In this document: piece by piece, positions 18,519-26,459 of the stretch
How positions within the stretch are numbered: the first letter of the stretch is position 1
Layout: each line of letters begins with the position of its first letter
DNA from: Pseudomonas alkylphenolica
Lineage (GTDB): Bacteria; Pseudomonadota; Gammaproteobacteria; Pseudomonadales; Pseudomonadaceae
Direction of reading: 5' to 3'
DNA: 64,000 bases
Assembly: GCF_004025535.1 (NCBI RefSeq)
Contig: NZ_QJRG01000033.1
Coordinates: forward strand, 1 to 64,000
The notes under the pieces: model-generated
Database searches by the model: none
What the model was told of the DNA's origin: nothing
The model's input: the letters and a program-made list of their open reading frames with translations, nothing else
Made by a program: the position numbers and the translations under genes

Positions 18519-19307
18519 CTACAGGCGCAGCTCGCCCGGGGTGAAGCCGAACAAGCCCTTGAACGCCGCAATGTAGGCCGATGTGGAGTCATATCCACAG
18601 CCCAATGCCGCTTCCGTCACACTCTGCCCGGCCTCAAGCGCAGTCAGCGACGACAGCAAGCGCATGCGCTGGCGCCAACCGCGAAAACTCAAGCCTGTTT
18701 CACGCTGGAACAGGCGCATCAGGGTTTTCTCCGAGGTGTTCAAGCGTTGCGCCCACTGCCCCAGGGTTTGCCCCTGCTCCGGGTTGGCGAGCAGTTCGTT
18801 GCACAGTTCCAGCAAACGTGGATGCTGGGGCAACGGCAAGGAGAACGCCACCTCCGGCAAGGCCTGCAATTGATCGAGCAAAACCCCCGCCAGCCGCGCT
18901 TCAGGGCTTTCACCTTCGGGATAGTCCACCGGTAACAGGCAGAACTGCTTGATCAACTCCCGGGCCAGCGGCGTGACCTCCAGCACACGGCACTGCCCCG
19001 GCGCCCACTGGGTGTCCTCACGACGCACATAAAGGCTGCGCATTTCGGCCTGCATCGACGTCACCACTTCGTGCTCCACCCCGGCCGGTATCCATACCCC
19101 CCACTGCGGTGGTGCGAAGTAACTCCCTTCGGCGGTGTACACGCCGAGCACGCCACTGATCGCGTAGGAAAACTGCACCCAATCATGCTGATGACGCGGC
19201 GTCCAGGAGCCGGCCCCAAGGCTTTCCGCCCGCGCGTACAGCGGCCGTGGCAAACGTTCCAGCATGGGAATCGAACGGGGGGACGGTTGTTGTCCGTTAG
19301 ACGGCAT
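18519..19307 (-). CDS. AraC-family regulator
   Basis: A 262-aa AraC/XylS-type regulator. An N-terminal cupin (HQHDWVQFSYAISGVL, WIPAGVEHEV) is followed by the two-HTH DNA-binding domain (about residues 160-262) ending in the signature GYDSTSAYIAAFKGLFGFTP. The cupin-first layout matches the NimR-like group that controls adjacent transporter genes. Divergent, 87 bp away, from an SBF-like transporter, its likely target. A second ATG at 19265 is possible. Confidence 0.87.
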   Translation of the reverse strand: MPSNGQQPSPRSIPMLERLPRPLYARAESLGAGSWTPRHQHDWVQFSYAISGVLGVYTAEGSYFAPPQWGVWIPAGVEHEVVTSMQAEMRSLYVRREDTQWAPGQCRVLEVTPLARELIKQFCLLPVDYPEGESPEARLAGVLLDQLQALPEVAFSLPLPQHPRLLELCNELLANPEQGQTLGQWAQRLNTSEKTLMRLFQRETGLSFRGWRQRMRLLSSLTALEAGQSVTEAALGCGYDSTSAYIAAFKGLFGFTPGELRL

Positions 19308-19394
19308 CAGTTGGCCTTATGTCGCAAGACGGTATCCATGAGCCGAGCGTAGCCTGTGCAGCCAACGAATACAAAATGATTCGAAGGTACGCCT

Positions 19395-20414
19395 ATGCCC
19401 GTGCTCAAACACCTCAAACGCGTGGTAACCGACTGGTTCCTCTGCGGTATGTTCCTAGCCACGTTTCTGGCCTGGCTGTTTCCCGGCTTTGGCCGCAGCG
19501 GGGGTGCCATGCATGCTGAATACGTGATCAATATCGGCGTGTTTCTGGTGTTCTTTCTGCACGGCATCAACCTCTCCAGCGAGCAGATTCGCCATGGCCT
19601 GCGCAACGGCCGCCTGCACCTGATGGTGCAGGGCTTCACCTTCGTGGTCTTCCCGCTGCTCTGGTGGCTGGCCGACACATTCCTGGGCAGCCAGGTTCCG
19701 GCGCTGCTGATGCTGGGTTTTTTCTACCTGTGCGCCCTGCCCTCGACCATTTCGTCTTCGGTGGCCCTGACCGGCAGCGCCGGTGGCAACGTGCCGGCGG
19801 CGATTCTCAATGCCAGCCTGTCCAGTGTCCTGGGGATTTTCCTGACGCCTTGGCTGGTCAGCCTGGTGGTGGGTACCGGCAGCAACGGCATCGACCTTGG
19901 CGCCACCTTGCTCGACCTCTGCACCCTTCTGTTGCTGCCACTGGTGATGGGCCAGGCGATGCGCCCCTGGCTGGGGCGCTTCTTTGCCCGGTACAAGCGC
20001 TACACCAGCGTCGCCGACAAACTGGTGATTTTGCTGCTGGTATACGCTGCGTTCTGCAACTCGATGGTGTCGGGCATGTGGCAGGAACAAGGTAGCGCGG
20101 TGTTGCTCAGCGCACTGCTGGGCAGCGCAGCGCTGCTGGCTCTGATTCTCTGGCTGACCACCCGTACCGCCCGCGCCCTGCGCTTCAGCCAGGCTGACGA
20201 GGTGGCTGCAGTATTTTGCGCCAGCAAGAAATCCCTGGCCGCCGGTGCACCGATGGCGGCACTGATTTTCGGTGCACACCCGGGCCTGGGCTTGATCTTG
20301 CTGCCGATCATGATCTACCACCCGTTGCAACTGATCGTCTGCTCGATCATGGCCGAGCATTACGCCAACCGCCCGGCGCCGGCAACCGACGCCGCGTTGC
20401 TCAGCGCTCGATAA
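19395..20414 (+). CDS. bile-acid:sodium-symporter-like (SBF) transporter
   Basis: A 339-aa membrane protein with about nine or ten hydrophobic segments. FFLHGINLSSEQIRHGL and ALPSTISSSVALTGSAGGN match the SBF-like CPA family (YfeH type). These proteins move organic anions, arsenite-like ions or unknown substrates. The divergent AraC gene is the likely regulator. The 3' end overlaps the convergent thiolase gene by 14 bp. Confidence 0.87.
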   Translation: MPVLKHLKRVVTDWFLCGMFLATFLAWLFPGFGRSGGAMHAEYVINIGVFLVFFLHGINLSSEQIRHGLRNGRLHLMVQGFTFVVFPLLWWLADTFLGSQVPALLMLGFFYLCALPSTISSSVALTGSAGGNVPAAILNASLSSVLGIFLTPWLVSLVVGTGSNGIDLGATLLDLCTLLLLPLVMGQAMRPWLGRFFARYKRYTSVADKLVILLLVYAAFCNSMVSGMWQEQGSAVLLSALLGSAALLALILWLTTRTARALRFSQADEVAAVFCASKKSLAAGAPMAALIFGAHPGLGLILLPIMIYHPLQLIVCSIMAEHYANRPAPATDAALLSAR

Positions 20415-21678
20415 TCGCCGTCACGCCCTGGCCGCCAGCCGCACAAATCGAGATCAGGCCGCGGCCCTTGCCGGCCTTGGCCAACAACTTGGCCATGTGG
20501 GCCAGGATACGACCGCCAGTGGCCGCGAACGGATGCCCTGCCGCCAATGAACTGCCCTTGACGTTGAGCTTGCTGCGGTCGATGGCGCCCAAGGGCGCGC
20601 TCAAGCCTAATCGCGCCTGGCAGTACTCAGGGTCTTCCCAGGCCTTGAGGGTGCAAAGCACCTGGGCGGCGAAGGCTTCATGGATTTCGTAATAGTCAAA
20701 GTCCTGCAGGCTCAGGCCATTGCGCGCCAGTAACCGTGGTACGGCATAGGCCGGCGCCATCAGCAGCCCTTCCTGACCTTTGACGAAGTCCACGGCAGCG
20801 GTTTCGCCATCGACCAGGTAGGCCAATACATCCAGGTTGTGCTCACGGGCCCAGTCTTCACTGCCCAGCAATACCACGGAGGCGCCGTCGGTCAGCGGCG
20901 TGGAGTTGCCGGCAGTCAGCGTGCCCTTGTCGCTGCGTTCAAATACCGGCTTCAGGCTGGCGAGCGTTTCCAGGGTCAGGTCGGCGCGCAGGTTGTTATC
21001 GCGGGTCAACCCCTGAAACGGCGTGAGCAAATCGTCGTGCCAGCCCTCGGCGAAGGAAGCGGCCAGGTGCTGGTGGCTGAGCAGGGCCAACTCATCCTGG
21101 GCCTGGCGGGGAATGCCCCAGGTCTGCGCCATCAGTTCACAATGCTGCCCCATGGAAAGCCCGGTACGCGGCTCACCGTTACGGGGCAGCTCCGGCTTCA
21201 GGTGGTGCGGGCGCAGCGCAAGAAAAGCTTTGAGCTTATCTGCCAGGGTCTTGCCGCGATTGGCCTGCAGCAAAATGCGCCGCAACCCCTCGCTGACGGC
21301 AATCGGTGCATCCGAAGTGGTGTCGACGCCGCCGGCGATCGCACTGTCGATTTGCCCAAGGGCGATCTTGTTCGCCACCAGCAATGCTGTCTCAAGCCCG
21401 GTGCCGCAGGCTTGCTGCACATCGTAGGCAGGCGTTTGTGCCGAAAGCCTTGAACCGAGCACGCACTCTCGGGTCAGGCTCATGTCCCAGGAATGCTTGA
21501 GTACCGCACCCGCTGCCACTTCACCCAAACGCAAACCGTGCAGGCCAAAGCGCTCGATCAGCCCTTCAAGGGCCGCCGTAAGCATCACCTGATTGCTGGC
21601 CGTGGCATAGGCACCGTTGGAGCGGGCGAAAGGAATTCGGTTGCCGCCAATGATCGCGACCCGGCGCAAAGAGCCCAT
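20401..21678 (-). CDS. acetyl-CoA acetyltransferase (thiolase)
   Basis: A 425-aa thiolase of the FadI-like type. The nucleophilic cysteine is in QQACGTGLETA, the acid/base pair in HEAFAAQ and the C-terminal CAAGGQG, so all three catalytic positions are present. It would cleave or form 3-ketoacyl-CoA. Start at ATG 21678 with AAGGA upstream; the frame continues to 21765 without a site. Divergent from a FabG-like reductase and a MaoC-like hydratase, so the three probably act on the same acyl chain. Confidence 0.9.
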   Translation of the reverse strand: MGSLRRVAIIGGNRIPFARSNGAYATASNQVMLTAALEGLIERFGLHGLRLGEVAAGAVLKHSWDMSLTRECVLGSRLSAQTPAYDVQQACGTGLETALLVANKIALGQIDSAIAGGVDTTSDAPIAVSEGLRRILLQANRGKTLADKLKAFLALRPHHLKPELPRNGEPRTGLSMGQHCELMAQTWGIPRQAQDELALLSHQHLAASFAEGWHDDLLTPFQGLTRDNNLRADLTLETLASLKPVFERSDKGTLTAGNSTPLTDGASVVLLGSEDWAREHNLDVLAYLVDGETAAVDFVKGQEGLLMAPAYAVPRLLARNGLSLQDFDYYEIHEAFAAQVLCTLKAWEDPEYCQARLGLSAPLGAIDRSKLNVKGSSLAAGHPFAATGGRILAHMAKLLAKAGKGRGLISICAAGGQGVTAIIER

Positions 21679-21796
21679 GGGTAATGTCCTTTTTCTACGA
21701 AACAGTGCGCTACAGCGTAGGTGTTTTTTCTGCATTCGAACGACCAACGGCCAAAGATGGTCCACACTTTGAGGCTAATTTCCGGGAGAGCCGCAC

Positions 21797-23149
21797 ATGA
21801 GCGATCGCTATATCAACTTCGCCAACTCCGACCTCGGCCGCCGCCTGGTGGGCGCCGTCGGCTTGCCCAGCCCGGCACGTCTGGAGCGCTGGGAGGCCGG
21901 CCGCATGCGCCCGGTGGAAGGTGCCCTGCTGCTCGGTGGCGGGCCGCTGGCGAACAAGGTCGAAGCCTTCGCCAAGCGCCTGACCGACGATGTCTACAGT
22001 TTTGCCAGCCCCGACTTGAGCGCGACCGAATGGGTGGCGGGCCTTGGCCCCAAACTCAAGGCGGTGGTCTTCGACGCCAGCGAACTGGACGACAGCGACC
22101 AGCTCAAGCAACTGCGTGAGTTCTTCCAGCCCCTGCTGCGCAGCCTTTCGACGTGTGCCCATATCGTCATTCTTGGGCGCGCCCCGGAGCAACTCGATGA
22201 CCCGCTGGCCCAGGTCACGCAGCGCGCGCTGGAAGGGTTCAGCCGTTCGCTGGCCAAGGAGCTGCGCGCCGGCGGCACCCTGCAGTTGCTGTATGTCAGC
22301 GAGGATGCCGAAGACCAGCTTGAAGGCGCGCTGCGCTTTTTCCTTTCGCCCAAGAGCGCGTTTGTTTCCGGCCAGGTGCTACGCCTGACGGCCTGCAACG
22401 GTCAGGTCCAGGACTGGACACGGCCGCTGGCCGGGCGCAAAGCGCTGGTTACCGGAGCTGCCCGTGGCATCGGCGCGGCCATTGCCGAAACCTTGGCCCG
22501 TGACGGCGCCGAGGTGGTGCTTCTGGATGTACCGCAAGCCCGAAACGACCTCGACGCCTTGGCCGCCCGCCTCGGTGGACGCTGTCTGGCTCTGGACATC
22601 TGCGCCGCCGACGCTCCCGCGCAACTGATCGAAGGCCTGCCGGACGGTATCGATATCGTCGTGCATAACGCCGGTATCACCCGCGACAAAACCCTGGCCA
22701 ACATGACACCGGAATATTGGGATTCGGTGCTCGCCGTCAACCTCAAGGCGCCGCAGTTGCTGACCCAGGCCCTGTTCGACAGCAGCGCCCTGCACGACAA
22801 CGCGCGCATCGTGCTGCTGGCCTCCATCAGCGGCATTGCCGGCAACCGTGGGCAGTCCAACTATGCAGCAAGCAAGGCCGGCCTGATTGGCCTCGCCCAG
22901 GCCTGGGCGCCAAAACTGGCCGCCCGTGGTGGCAGCATCAACGCTGTGGCGCCCGGATTCATCGAAACCCGCATGACCGCGGCCATCCCCTTCGCCCTGC
23001 GTGAGGCCGGGCGACGCATGAGTTCCCTGGGCCAGGGCGGGCTGCCGCAAGATGTCGCCGAAGCCATCGCCTGGCTGGCGCAGCCGGGCAGCGGTGCGGT
23101 CAATGGCCAGGTGCTGCGCGTGTGCGGCCAGGCCGTAATGGGAGCCTGA
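21797..23149 (+). CDS. high-molecular-weight 3-oxoacyl reductase (FabG4-like)
   Basis: A 450-aa reductase, about 200 residues longer than normal FabG. The C-terminal half (from about 210) is a complete SDR: VTGAARGIGAAIAE, VHNAGITRDKTLANM, then Ser in LLASISG and YAASKAG. The N-terminal half is a second, degenerate flavodoxin/SDR-like domain without the catalytic residues, as in mycobacterial FabG4. It likely reduces 3-oxoacyl-CoA with NAD(P)H. The MaoC-type gene starts 2 bp after its stop. Confidence 0.9.
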   Translation: MSDRYINFANSDLGRRLVGAVGLPSPARLERWEAGRMRPVEGALLLGGGPLANKVEAFAKRLTDDVYSFASPDLSATEWVAGLGPKLKAVVFDASELDDSDQLKQLREFFQPLLRSLSTCAHIVILGRAPEQLDDPLAQVTQRALEGFSRSLAKELRAGGTLQLLYVSEDAEDQLEGALRFFLSPKSAFVSGQVLRLTACNGQVQDWTRPLAGRKALVTGAARGIGAAIAETLARDGAEVVLLDVPQARNDLDALAARLGGRCLALDICAADAPAQLIEGLPDGIDIVVHNAGITRDKTLANMTPEYWDSVLAVNLKAPQLLTQALFDSSALHDNARIVLLASISGIAGNRGQSNYAASKAGLIGLAQAWAPKLAARGGSINAVAPGFIETRMTAAIPFALREAGRRMSSLGQGGLPQDVAEAIAWLAQPGSGAVNGQVLRVCGQAVMGA

Positions 23150-23151
23150 GC

Positions 23152-24006
23152 ATGACTCGACTGTGGCATGACCTGAGCACTACCGATGCGCTGGCTGGCC
23201 TCTACGCACGCGCCACCCGCAAGCGCAAAATCAGCGGCGACACATTACCCGACATCGGGCTGCGCTGTGATCTGGAAGTCCAGCCCGCGCAATTGGAGCA
23301 GTATCGCAAGCTTTGCCATTTCAGTGATGACGGGCGTCTGCCGCCGACGTTTCCTCATGTCATGGCGTTCGCGCTGCAGCTGCAACTGCTGACCGACAAA
23401 ACCTTCCCGTTCCCCCTGCTCGGCCTGGTTCACCTGGAAAATCGCATCCGTGTGCTGCGACCGCTTGGCGGTATCAGCCGGCTGCGTTTCAGCGTGCAGG
23501 TGGATAACCTGCAGCCCCACGAAAAAGGCGCCACCTTTGACCTGATCACCGACGCCAAAGATGGCCTGGGCCTGCTCTGGTCCGAGAGCAGCCGCATGCT
23601 CTGTCGCGGCCTCAAGCTCGACGGTGAAGCCGCCGTCGCGCCAACACCGGCCCCCATCGAGCTGACCGAACTGACCCGCTGGTACGCCGACAGTGACATC
23701 GGTCGGCGATACGCAAAGATTTGCGGCGACTACAACCCGATTCACCTGAGTGCCGCCAGTGCCAGGCTGTTCGGCTTCCCCGCCGCCATCGCGCATGGCA
23801 TGTGGAGCAAAGCCATGACCCTGGCGGCCCTGCGTAGCCATTTGCCGGTCAGCAATTACGAAATCGACGTCAGTTTTCTCAAACCCGTGCGCCTGCCCAG
23901 CGAAGTGATCCTCAACGCCAGCCCCGGCGCCGACACCGGGCAGTTGCGGCTGGATGGCCACGGCGAGCTGGTGCACATGCGCGGCACCTGGCGTCCACTG
24001 GACTGA
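23152..24006 (+). CDS. MaoC-like acyl dehydratase
   Basis: A 284-aa hot-dog-fold protein. The C-terminal half has the hydratase-2 motif: YAKICGDYNPIHLS with the catalytic Asp and His, followed by AIAHGMW. The N-terminal half is a second hot-dog domain that lacks the motif. It would hydrate enoyl-CoA or dehydrate 3-hydroxyacyl-CoA, next to the FabG-like reductase in the same operon. The start is ATG 23152; the frame's earlier start lies inside the reductase gene. Confidence 0.88.
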   Translation: MTRLWHDLSTTDALAGLYARATRKRKISGDTLPDIGLRCDLEVQPAQLEQYRKLCHFSDDGRLPPTFPHVMAFALQLQLLTDKTFPFPLLGLVHLENRIRVLRPLGGISRLRFSVQVDNLQPHEKGATFDLITDAKDGLGLLWSESSRMLCRGLKLDGEAAVAPTPAPIELTELTRWYADSDIGRRYAKICGDYNPIHLSAASARLFGFPAAIAHGMWSKAMTLAALRSHLPVSNYEIDVSFLKPVRLPSEVILNASPGADTGQLRLDGHGELVHMRGTWRPLD

Positions 24007-24066
24007 AACCGCCACTTGCGTTGCAACGGCCCGCGCCTGAAGCTATGCAGCTTGAGGAGAGCCTTG

Positions 24067-24372
24067 ATGAACCTGCACGAACTGACCCAACGCCTGCACC
24101 GCATCCGTGACACCAATGACTGGCGCGGCTTTCACAGCCCGAAGAACCTGGCAATGGCCGCCAGTGTGGAAATGGCCGAACTGGTCGAGATCTTCCAGTG
24201 GCTCAGCGAGGACCAGTCACGCCAGCTATCTGCCGAGCAGCTGGAACATGCCGGTCAGGAAGTCGGCGACGTCGTGCTCTACCTATTGCTGCTGTGCAGC
24301 GAACTGGGGTTGGACATGGAGCAGGTAGTGCGCGCCAAACTGGCCGACAGTGAAAGGCGCTTTGCCCGATGA
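24067..24372 (+). CDS. MazG-like nucleotide pyrophosphohydrolase
   Basis: A 101-aa all-alpha NTP pyrophosphohydrolase. The metal-binding motif EMAELVEIFQW and the later E-x2-D (QEVGDVVLYLLLL) match the small MazG-like/RS21-C6 group, which hydrolyses non-canonical dNTPs such as modified dCTP. Start at ATG 24067 behind GAGGAG. It overlaps the next gene by 4 bp, so the two are translationally coupled. Confidence 0.87.
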   Translation: MNLHELTQRLHRIRDTNDWRGFHSPKNLAMAASVEMAELVEIFQWLSEDQSRQLSAEQLEHAGQEVGDVVLYLLLLCSELGLDMEQVVRAKLADSERRFAR

Positions 24373-25118
24373 AAGACCGTCATTTCGATGCGCTGGCCAC
24401 CCGCTTTGCCGAAAAAATCTACGGTGGCGCCAAAGGCGCGATCCGCCTCGCGGTCCTTCAGGCCGACCTCGCAGAAGCCCTGCCCGACCGGCCATTGCGC
24501 GTGCTGGATATTGGCGCGGGCCTGGGCCACATGGCCCTGTGGCTGGCCGAGCGCGGCCATCAGGTGACCCTCGCGGAACCGGCAGCGCCGATGCTCGAAG
24601 GCGCCTGCGAACGATTTGCCGAGGCCGGGCAACAAGCCACATTCATCCAGGCTCCCTGGCAAGACCTGCTGGGGCAACTGACCGAACCCTACGACCTGGT
24701 GGTGTGTCACGCCGTGCTGGAATGGCTGGCAGAGCCTGAAACCATCCTGCCGGTGCTGCACCAGTTGACCCGTCGCGACGGCCTGCTGTCACTGGCCTTC
24801 TACAACCGTGACGCACTGGTCTACCGCAACCTGCTCAAGGGCCATTTCCGCAAATTGCGCCGCGACGACATGGCCGGCGAAAAGCAGAGCCTGACCCCGC
24901 AAAAACCGCTTGATCCGCGCACACTCAAGGTGCAACTTGAAGACCTGTGGCAGGTCGAAACAGAAAGCGGCGTACGGGTTTTCCACGACTACATGCCCAG
25001 TGAATTCCAGACCAGGGCCGAGTTGATCGACCTGCTGGAAATGGAGCTGGCCCATCGACGTCACCCCGCCTTTGCCGGCCTGGGGCGTTACCTGCACTGG
25101 ATCTGTCGACCACGCTGA
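24369..25118 (+). CDS. cmoM: tRNA 5-carboxymethoxyuridine methyltransferase
   Basis: A 249-aa SAM-dependent methyltransferase. The SAM motif is [19 protein letters not shown]. Several CmoM signatures match E. coli SmtA/Cmo[18 protein letters not shown] at the start, FHAVLEW-like [20 protein letters not shown] and LGRYLHWI at the end. CmoM methylates cmo5U34 in wobble positions of tRNA to mcmo5U. It overlaps the MazG-like gene by 4 bp. Confidence 0.9.
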   Translation: MKDRHFDALATRFAEKIYGGAKGAIRLAVLQADLAEALPDRPLRVLDIGAGLGHMALWLAERGHQVTLAEPAAPMLEGACERFAEAGQQATFIQAPWQDLLGQLTEPYDLVVCHAVLEWLAEPETILPVLHQLTRRDGLLSLAFYNRDALVYRNLLKGHFRKLRRDDMAGEKQSLTPQKPLDPRTLKVQLEDLWQVETESGVRVFHDYMPSEFQTRAELIDLLEMELAHRRHPAFAGLGRYLHWICRPR

Positions 25119-25137
25119 ATCACACCGGGAGGGTGAC

Positions 25138-25776
25138 ATGCCGTACCGTTTGAGCGCAGCCCTGCTGTGCGTGGCACTGGCAGGCTGCCAGGGCAGCAAT
25201 CCCTATGTCGCCAGCTCCCGTCCCCTGCCGCCGGCACCGCCCGGGGCAGCCACCACCTTTGATGCCAGCGCCTACCCGCCAGCACCGCGCGACTACGGAC
25301 GCTACCGCAGCTGGACCTGGCGCGACGGACAACTGCCGACGGGGACTGCATTGACCGAGCCCGCACAGCTGGCCGATGCCGTCAGCAATGCCCTCGACCA
25401 GCGCGGCCTGCGCCCGGCACGCAACGGCCAGGGCGATTTGCTGGTCAGTGCCAACATGAGTCTGGAGCGTCGCCTGCGTCAGGTACGGGAAGACTATTAC
25501 CCCTACGATGCCTATCCCTACGGTGGTTACGGCTACGGCGGCTACGGCAGCGTGGGGCGCTACCACAATGGCTACGGTGTCTACGGCAGCGTGCCGCTGG
25601 TGCGCACCTACGAAGTGGAAGTGATGGTGGTGCACCTGGAGCTGTATGACGCCCGCGACGGGCAGGCGGTGTGGAGCACCAGCGCCGAGACTGCCAGCCA
25701 GGGTTCCCAGGGTGAGCGCGAGGACGCCCTGCGTGAATCCGTCAAAAAAGCCCTCAACGGCTATCCTCCTAGCTAA
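25138..25776 (+). CDS. DUF4136 lipoprotein with Gly/Tyr-rich insert
   Basis: A 212-aa lipoprotein. The signal peptide ends in the lipobox LAGC (Cys about 16). The DUF4136 fold follows: [12 protein letters not shown] near the start and [14 protein letters not shown] in the centre. In the middle lies a stretch of about 35 residues made mostly of Gly, Tyr and Pro. It is paralogous to the next gene. The exact role is unknown; the family is envelope-associated. Start at ATG 25138 with GGGAGGG upstream. Confidence 0.85.
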   Translation: MPYRLSAALLCVALAGCQGSNPYVASSRPLPPAPPGAATTFDASAYPPAPRDYGRYRSWTWRDGQLPTGTALTEPAQLADAVSNALDQRGLRPARNGQGDLLVSANMSLERRLRQVREDYYPYDAYPYGGYGYGGYGSVGRYHNGYGVYGSVPLVRTYEVEVMVVHLELYDARDGQAVWSTSAETASQGSQGEREDALRESVKKALNGYPPS

Positions 25777-25795
25777 ATGCAATTGGAGATCCATC

Positions 25796-26356
25796 ATGTT
25801 GCGCCGTCTCGCTTTACTCCCATTGGTGATGTTGCTGGCTGCTTGCCAGAGTGGCAATGTCACTCAGGACTACGATGCCAGCCGCGATTTTGCCGCCTAC
25901 CGCAGCTGGGTCTGGCAAGAACCCGCATTGCAGTACCGCCCCGATGATCCACGCATCAAGAGCGACCTGACCGAGCAGCGTATTCGCCAGGCCGTCACCG
26001 GCCAGCTGGACCAACGCGGCCTGCGTCCGGCCCAAAGCGGTGCTCACGGTGACCTCAAAGTGCAGACCTACCTCATCGTCGAGGACCGCCAGCAGCAGAT
26101 CACCACCAACTACGGCGGTGCCTGGGGCGGCTATTGGGGCAACTACTGGGGCGGGCCGATGTACAACGAAACCCGCAGCGTCGACTACAAGGTGGCGACC
26201 ATCCAGGTCGACATGTTCGACGGCAAGGACGGCAAGCTGGTCTGGCGCGGCAGTGCCGAACAGATCATGAACAATTATCCGCCCAGCCCCGAAGAGCGGG
26301 CCAACGCGATCCAGAAAACCGTGACCAACGCCCTCTCCAACTACCCACCGCACTGA
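25796..26356 (+). CDS. DUF4136 lipoprotein
   Basis: A 186-aa lipoprotein with lipobox LAAC and the DUF4136 domain (FAAYRSWVWQ, GLRPAQSGAHGDLKV, YPPSPEERANAIQ). It starts 19 bp after its paralogue and shares the operon. It has a shorter Gly/Trp-rich insert (GAWGGYWGNYWGG) at the same position as the Gly/Tyr stretch of the upstream copy, so the pair looks like a tandem duplication that diverged in the insert. Function unknown. Confidence 0.85.
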   Translation: MLRRLALLPLVMLLAACQSGNVTQDYDASRDFAAYRSWVWQEPALQYRPDDPRIKSDLTEQRIRQAVTGQLDQRGLRPAQSGAHGDLKVQTYLIVEDRQQQITTNYGGAWGGYWGNYWGGPMYNETRSVDYKVATIQVDMFDGKDGKLVWRGSAEQIMNNYPPSPEERANAIQKTVTNALSNYPPH

Positions 26357-26459
26357 TTGTTGCCGGGCCGGTCGCCATGCAGGCGACTGGCCATCTCCTT
26401 GACTACACTCCTCACACAGTTGTTGCGCCGCGCGGCCAAGGGCCGGCAAAGGAGTGCTC

